From Atherinomorus stipes (Eukaryota; Chordata; Actinopteri; Atheriniformes; Atherinidae): a stretch of DNA of 64,000 nt. The stretch spans positions 682,001 through 746,000 of the forward strand of contig JALJCO010003008.1 of the NCBI GenBank assembly GCA_023101725.1. Reading direction: 5' to 3'. The translations under genes were made by a program, and so were the position numbers. How positions within the stretch are numbered: position 1 is the first letter of the stretch; each line of letters starts with the position of its first letter. This document shows positions 58,550 to 64,000 of the stretch, in pieces. Under the pieces are notes generated by a model. That model was not told the origin of the DNA, searched no databases, and saw only the letters and a list, made by a program, of their open reading frames with translations.

Positions 58550-61500
58550 GATTTCAAATATCGCACTTTTGTTCATTTAAATGTCCAAAAACTCAGATAT
58601 TAACTTTTGAGTGACACCTGACAAAAAAAAAAAATCAGTATTTGATTGTCATTTTTTACAGTTTTTGCCTGAAAAATTTCTGGCTGCCAAAGTACAATTT
58701 CCTTCGATTTTAAATGCAGCTGTGAGCCAAAGAACCCCACAGACATGAAGTCAGAAGCTCACATGTAGTTCTCAGTTACGACTTTAACTGTTTATTAACC
58801 AACTATCAAGACCTCCTGTAAAAACTATGATTTCATTCGAGATGGCGCCTCTAAAAGATGAAGGGAAACTATCAGAAGGTCTGTTTAATGAACTTGTAAT
58901 TTACTGACTTTTTCTTCAAGGGGCTATTTTCACTGGTGGAAAGCAGAATTTCCTTATAGGAAGTTCTTTTTTGTTGAGAAACTTGAATTTAAGTGGAGGT
59001 TTTAGATAATTTCTTGGAGGTAATCCGTTACAAAACAGATGTTGTGAATGTTACGCACACTTGGATCTTTTCTTCCTCAGCAACACTACAAAATATGCAT
59101 TAGTGTCTTCTGATGAGACTAATCTGTTCCCAAAAATGGCTTTTAAATGCTTTTGGAAGTTGAATTTGAAACCAGAGATAGCAAGTTGCTCAAACACAGG
59201 AATTAACTTCATTCAGATTTCCAGTTATATTTGTTTCCCAGCAGATACATGTCCAGTGAAGGTTTAGACTATTATTTTGGACTCATTTATTAATCATTTA
59301 CACTTCTTTTTTGCAAGATGTACAGTAAGATGATCTATTGATTTTTGTTAGCCAAAAATTGTGTAAAAACTTTAGAACCAAGCCTCTAATGTCTATAAAT
59401 GTGCTATCATCCTAATTAGCAAGTATGTTAGTCCCACTCTTAAATAGTACTGGGGGGATAATTTGTATATCAATTACTCAGACATTTTTAAATAACTTTC
59501 ATAATTCTGTTTTACAAATTTGTCTTTAAATGGCAGATATTTCATTCATTTGTGGAATAACATCAGAAATTTAACTTGGTAAATGATAATGTGGTTTAAG
59601 AAGTTTTTAAAAATCATCTTCTTCCACATAGTTTCAATTTAAATTTGAAGATTTGTGTGACTCATAACTAATTTTCCAGACCTGTACATTAAAATAGGAA
59701 TTTCTTTGTTCTATATACAAGTAATTACATATAAATAATATATAATTAAACCTATCTTTTTGGCTTTGAATTTGACTTTTAACAGTAGAATTAGTGTTTT
59801 TTTTGTAGTTTTGACCTAAAGTTAGAGTGGAGAAAAGGGAAGCAGCATTGCAACCCTGCAAAGAGGAATCAGATGGTATATCAAGAAAAATTACTGCAGT
59901 GATTTCTGTTGACAAGACTACAATAAGAAAAAGTACTGTAAATTCTTTTTGACAATATGTCACACATTTTGAAAATAGGATCCAATTAAAGTTAATTCAT
60001 ATAATTTACTAATCGACTTCGCTAACGGGATTTACAGGCTAACCATTGAGCATAGACCGTTTTTGCCTCCAAGATAATATTAAGCTGCAAGTGAAGCTCA
60101 ACAGTCACATTTAATCTGAAATTCTTTTTTTCCATTTAGACTGCCCTCAAACATTTCAGTATTATCTAGGTACCCAAATCTGAATATTTTAGCTCAATTG
60201 TACTTCAGAATAATAGAAATTCACTAAGTCTATTGGAATAGGTTTTTAACTTATTTAAACAATATAAATTACTTTCAAGATTAATTTAAAGTCAGCAGTT
60301 TTACTTTTTTTCATGGAAATTTCCATTGATTTAGTTTAAATTGACCAAATTCTGTTTTATAATCTGCTGTGAAAACAAATCAGAGACCTGAATGAAGTTT
60401 CCAAAGACAAATTTTGGTTTCTTTGTTCAAATTATGACCTGATTTTCTTCTTCAAACTAAAACGAATGAAAAAATAGATTCAGTAATTAATTCTGATTTT
60501 TAAATGTCTTTAAAGCCAGAGTGAAACTGTTTATGTCTCAGAGTTAAAACTGTTTTGTAATCAAATCATTCAGCTTTTTAACCTTTCCAGTTATGCCTGT
60601 GTGGGTGTTTCAGGTGTCACCGGTGCTTTGTTTCATCATTCCGGTATTTTATTATTTTCTTCTTCCTAAGTTTTTTCTTCTGTATGACTATTTGCTGCCT
60701 CCCTCTGTTCAAGCTTTTGTATTTAATTTGCCATCTTGTCAAATTGTCAATAAAAATAGAATCTCCATAGAGCTTTGCAGTTTATTGATTTACTGGTCTC
60801 TATGTTGACAAATGTAAACATAGATCTTTATCATTCCTTTAGTTTTGGGTTGTGTTTTTATCTTCAGTGCAACCAGACACTTAAAAAAAAAAAATTGCAT
60901 CAGAAAATAGATAAATGGACAGAAAAGCCTGAACCATCTTACACATATGCCACAAAAATTATCTTCACGATATCTTTTTTTTTTCTCTAAAAGAGTTTAA
61001 CTTGTAGTTTATTAGACTAAATCATGATGGCAAAAGGCCTCATTATTATACAAATAAAGTTATAGCTAATCATTTTCTTTGTGTGTGTCCATGGGAGAGA
61101 GAGTCAAATTTGGGGAGGAAAGTGCTATTTGTCAATCTGGCTTCTTACGATGACTGGGAAAATATCCGATTTTTTTAAGATTAAGACCTAATTACAGTTT
61201 TTGTACCGTGAATCTGGTTTTAATTACTTTAGTGTTACACATTTGAGCTCCAAGTAAAAGTTTAAAACAAGAAGGATCCTTTCATATGACAGACATTTTC
61301 ATTAATGATAAATGCACTTCACATTGAAACTGTAGACTGTATTCAGAGCTGATGAAAGGAATAAAGAAGGCAATAAAAGATTTTCCATAGCAGGGCGAGT
61401 TTCAACAAACTAGTGTTTTCCTATCCAAGACTTCAGTCAAAAACATTATTTGGCAAGTATTTTAGCTTGGAGTTTCAAGGCGTTTGACATTTCCGTGGAT

Positions 61501-64000
61501 ATTTAAGCAACTTTTGACACTTAAATGGTCAAAATTACTATTCAATTTATCAAGGCCGTCTGTGGCCAAATGTCACTTTAATTGGAGACAAATGTTGCAG
61601 GAGGACATCTCAGTATTGAAACTCGCCCTTGAAGCAGTCAAATATAATATAAAAGCACTTGTGAGGTCCGAACACCATCGTCCCTCCGGTTGCATTGATA
61701 AAGAGTTTGTACCTTCTGTACATCTCAAGGCAATTTTTTTTCCACAGGTAAACATACATACATAAATATTAAAAAATGAAAACAAAAGATCACAAAGACT
61801 ATTTGCTATTTCAGTTGCTTATCTGGTAAACTTTAGTCGCAGCTGTGTATAAAGTAGCACTCATGTGGTTAGCAGAAGGTAATATGATGCTGCTTTCATA
61901 ACGGATCGTTGCTTTTCCTTCAATAGTGGTCAAAAAAAAAAACCTTCAGAAAATAACCATATATAATGGGACAAAACACCTGTTGACCATCAGCAGTCCT
62001 TAACATTTTTTTTTTTTTTACCCCAGTGAGAAAAGTTTGCTCACTTTACTCACAACTCAACCAGATTTGTTTGCTCATTATGTGTAAACTTATTTAAAAC
62101 CAACCATTCTTCCTGTCATAGTTCATTTATGCATTAGATGCACAAGATTACAGTAACAAACGGGTTGAATAAGCATTAAAATTAATCTGGGGAAAGAAAC
62201 CTAACATTTTGTCATCCTATTAAATCTTTACCAAATGTGCAAAGCAGAGCAAGAAGTAAGCTGTGAATTAATTCTTCCTTTTGTTAAACTCCATCCAGAA
62301 AATAAAACTCCACGAGGAGCAGATTTAAAAAATGGCAAATGAATGAAAAGAAAATGTGCTTTTCTGACGCATAATAGTTGCATCTACAGTGTAGGAGTTG
62401 TAGCCTAATGAAATTAACTCCGGCACAGTAATTAGTAACATTAGATGGCTACCTAGATTTAGAGCTGTAGCCCTAAGTGGCAGAAATACCTCTACAAATA
62501 CTGTAAAAACAAATCGGTTGTAACTTTACCTAGCAGGAGAATGAGAAAAAAAAACATTGAATGCTTAAAAATAATGCTGCATTTCTAAATAAAATCAAAT
62601 TTTGCAACAACTTTTAGTTGATAACTTTTTGGTGACTCAGTGACATGACTCAGCTAAAAGCTCAGCCAGCTATGGCTAACATGTTAATATGTGATTCACC
62701 AGATAGACCACCTCCATCAATACAAAAACATCATTCCAATTCAAAATTGAGAATTATCAAATGAGGGGGAAAAGAAAAAAGAATAACTGAATTGAGTCAT
62801 CACGAAACTGACAGCTGTGGAGGTGGAAAAACCTGGTCCAGAAAGTAAAACTCCTGTCCAGCCGTTGTACCAACCAATCACTAAACCAGCTTGTTAATGC
62901 TATTTCACCTGAGTCTCTGCCATTTACGCCAAGATCTCTGTGACCTGCAGTATCATGCAATAAGTCAATGGACACTTAGAATCTGGTCTTCACACGTCAA
63001 AGGATGCGTGCAAGTGAAAGCATGATTGCTGTGCAGCCTGATCCCAAGGATGGAAGATAGTCTTGTTAGTCTCACTCAATGGCCTGGACTCTGTTAACAA
63101 CCTTCCCTGGAATCAGCCAGTCTGGTTAATCTTTGTTAATCTCTGCTCGAACGCACAAATCACAGTCACTTCAGAACCTTGTCGGACCGGGATCTCCGTT
63201 TTCTGCACAGGCTCTCCAGTTGCAACTGATATAGATTTATTTCTATTACATGATTTCCCTTTCTGTCAAGTGAATTTTTTGTCTGATTTTCAACTCATCC
63301 AGATTATAGGTAATATTCCATTTTTCGGCACCTACAAGCTGAATTAACACAGCTTCTCTGCAGGTGGATGAGCTAGTTAGTAATTTTTTTTTAAAAAATG
63401 TTCTAAATGTACAGGCAGATCCAAAACCATGGCAGGATTTTTACTTTCTGGCACCAGGATTTTCCACCTCTGGTTAGCTTCTAGCTGCTAGCAGAAATTC
63501 AACAATGGCTGTTTGTTAACAATTACCACCAGTTACTCAGCTAAAAATCTGCACTTCAGTTTGCTAGTGAGTGGACTGTCTACATAAATAGAATAGTATT
63601 CATATACTATTCAATAAAAACATTCATCTAAAGAATTACATTTTTGTAGAAGCTGTTTATTGTTAGCAGTTAGCATCTCAATGCTTAAATGCTTAAAGAC
63701 CAATAGACAAATCAGCCTATGTTTAGTTAAGTTTGTTACTTTGACAAGTGCAAGTTCAGTCTAGGCTCTGTTTTTTTGTTTTTGTTTTTTCCCAAATACA
63801 AAAAAAAAGCTAAGTAAACTGAGCAGGTAATGCATAAATGATTGTGACAGGCAATACGGAAGGTAGCTTTTAGTTGTAACATGCTCATTTCCATCTGATT
63901 ATGGTCATTTTTTGTAATAAAAAAAACTGTAGTACGACAACAGTAGCCAAATGGCTTGCCAACTATCCGGTTTCTCCTTTTAACAGCCCAGGTGCGAGCT
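58550..64000. other. AT-rich 3' flank without recognised gene
   Basis: No frame here resembles a protein I know, and no splice-linked series of exons was found on either strand. An AATAAA at about 60749 follows a T/C-rich stretch and could end a + strand transcript, for example a long mindy1 3' form or an unrelated non-coding RNA. Parts may be the 3' untranslated region of a gene beyond the window on the minus strand. Confidence 0.5.

Noticed and set aside
1..64000. CRISPR arrays, bacterial operons or viral genes
   Set aside because: No spaced direct repeats of that kind, no bacterial gene layout and no viral protein were seen; all reverse transcriptase text belongs to LINE or DIRS elements.

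Overview
The window looks like nuclear DNA of a ray-finned fish, probably a spiny-rayed teleost. It has split genes with GT-AG introns. Its transposon mix is typical of teleosts: L2, Rex1-like and RTE-like LINEs, a DIRS piece, several Tc1-like elements, and hAT-like and TTAA-flanked non-autonomous elements. The two recognisable gene groups are a small secreted lipocalin family known mainly from fishes and the deubiquitinase gene mindy1. There is no bacterial-type organisation and no RNA gene or CRISPR array that I could support.

From 1 to about 43.4 kb runs a head-to-tail array on the + strand of genes resembling fish tributyltin-binding / saxitoxin-tetrodotoxin-binding lipocalins (TBT-bp/PSTBP type, alpha-1-acid-glycoprotein-like). 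Gene A (1205-3003) lacks its first exon in the window. Gene B (7040-16746) is complete, 213 aa, with a TATA box. Copy C (about 19490-24800) is a decayed unprocessed pseudogene with all six exons traceable. Gene D (29227-31912) is complete, 214 aa. Gene E (35506-41227) is complete, 212 aa. A and B form one subfamily and C, D and E another. All intact copies share intron phases 0-2-1-1-1 and the same cysteine layout, so they descend from one lipocalin gene.

D and E lie in a recent tandem duplication (about 28.3-33.1 kb and 34.4-43.4 kb). The E unit is nearly twice as long because a LINE, a LINE tail, a Tc1-like element and a TTAA element landed in it. D preserves the empty sites, so several insertions can be delimited to the base. 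Between D and E, coding changes outnumber silent ones and exon 4 has diverged more than the neighbouring intron, which points to functional divergence of ligand binding.

From about 45.1 to 57.0 kb lies mindy1 (+ strand, one probable non-coding and eleven coding exons, 583 aa), a Lys48-linkage-specific deubiquitinase with its catalytic Gln, Cys and His, a ubiquitin-binding motif and a CAAX-like end. One of its introns appears to be GC-AG. The last 7 kb is AT-rich and holds one dated repeat but no gene I can recognise. mindy1 and the lipocalins share no evident pathway and appear to be simple neighbours.
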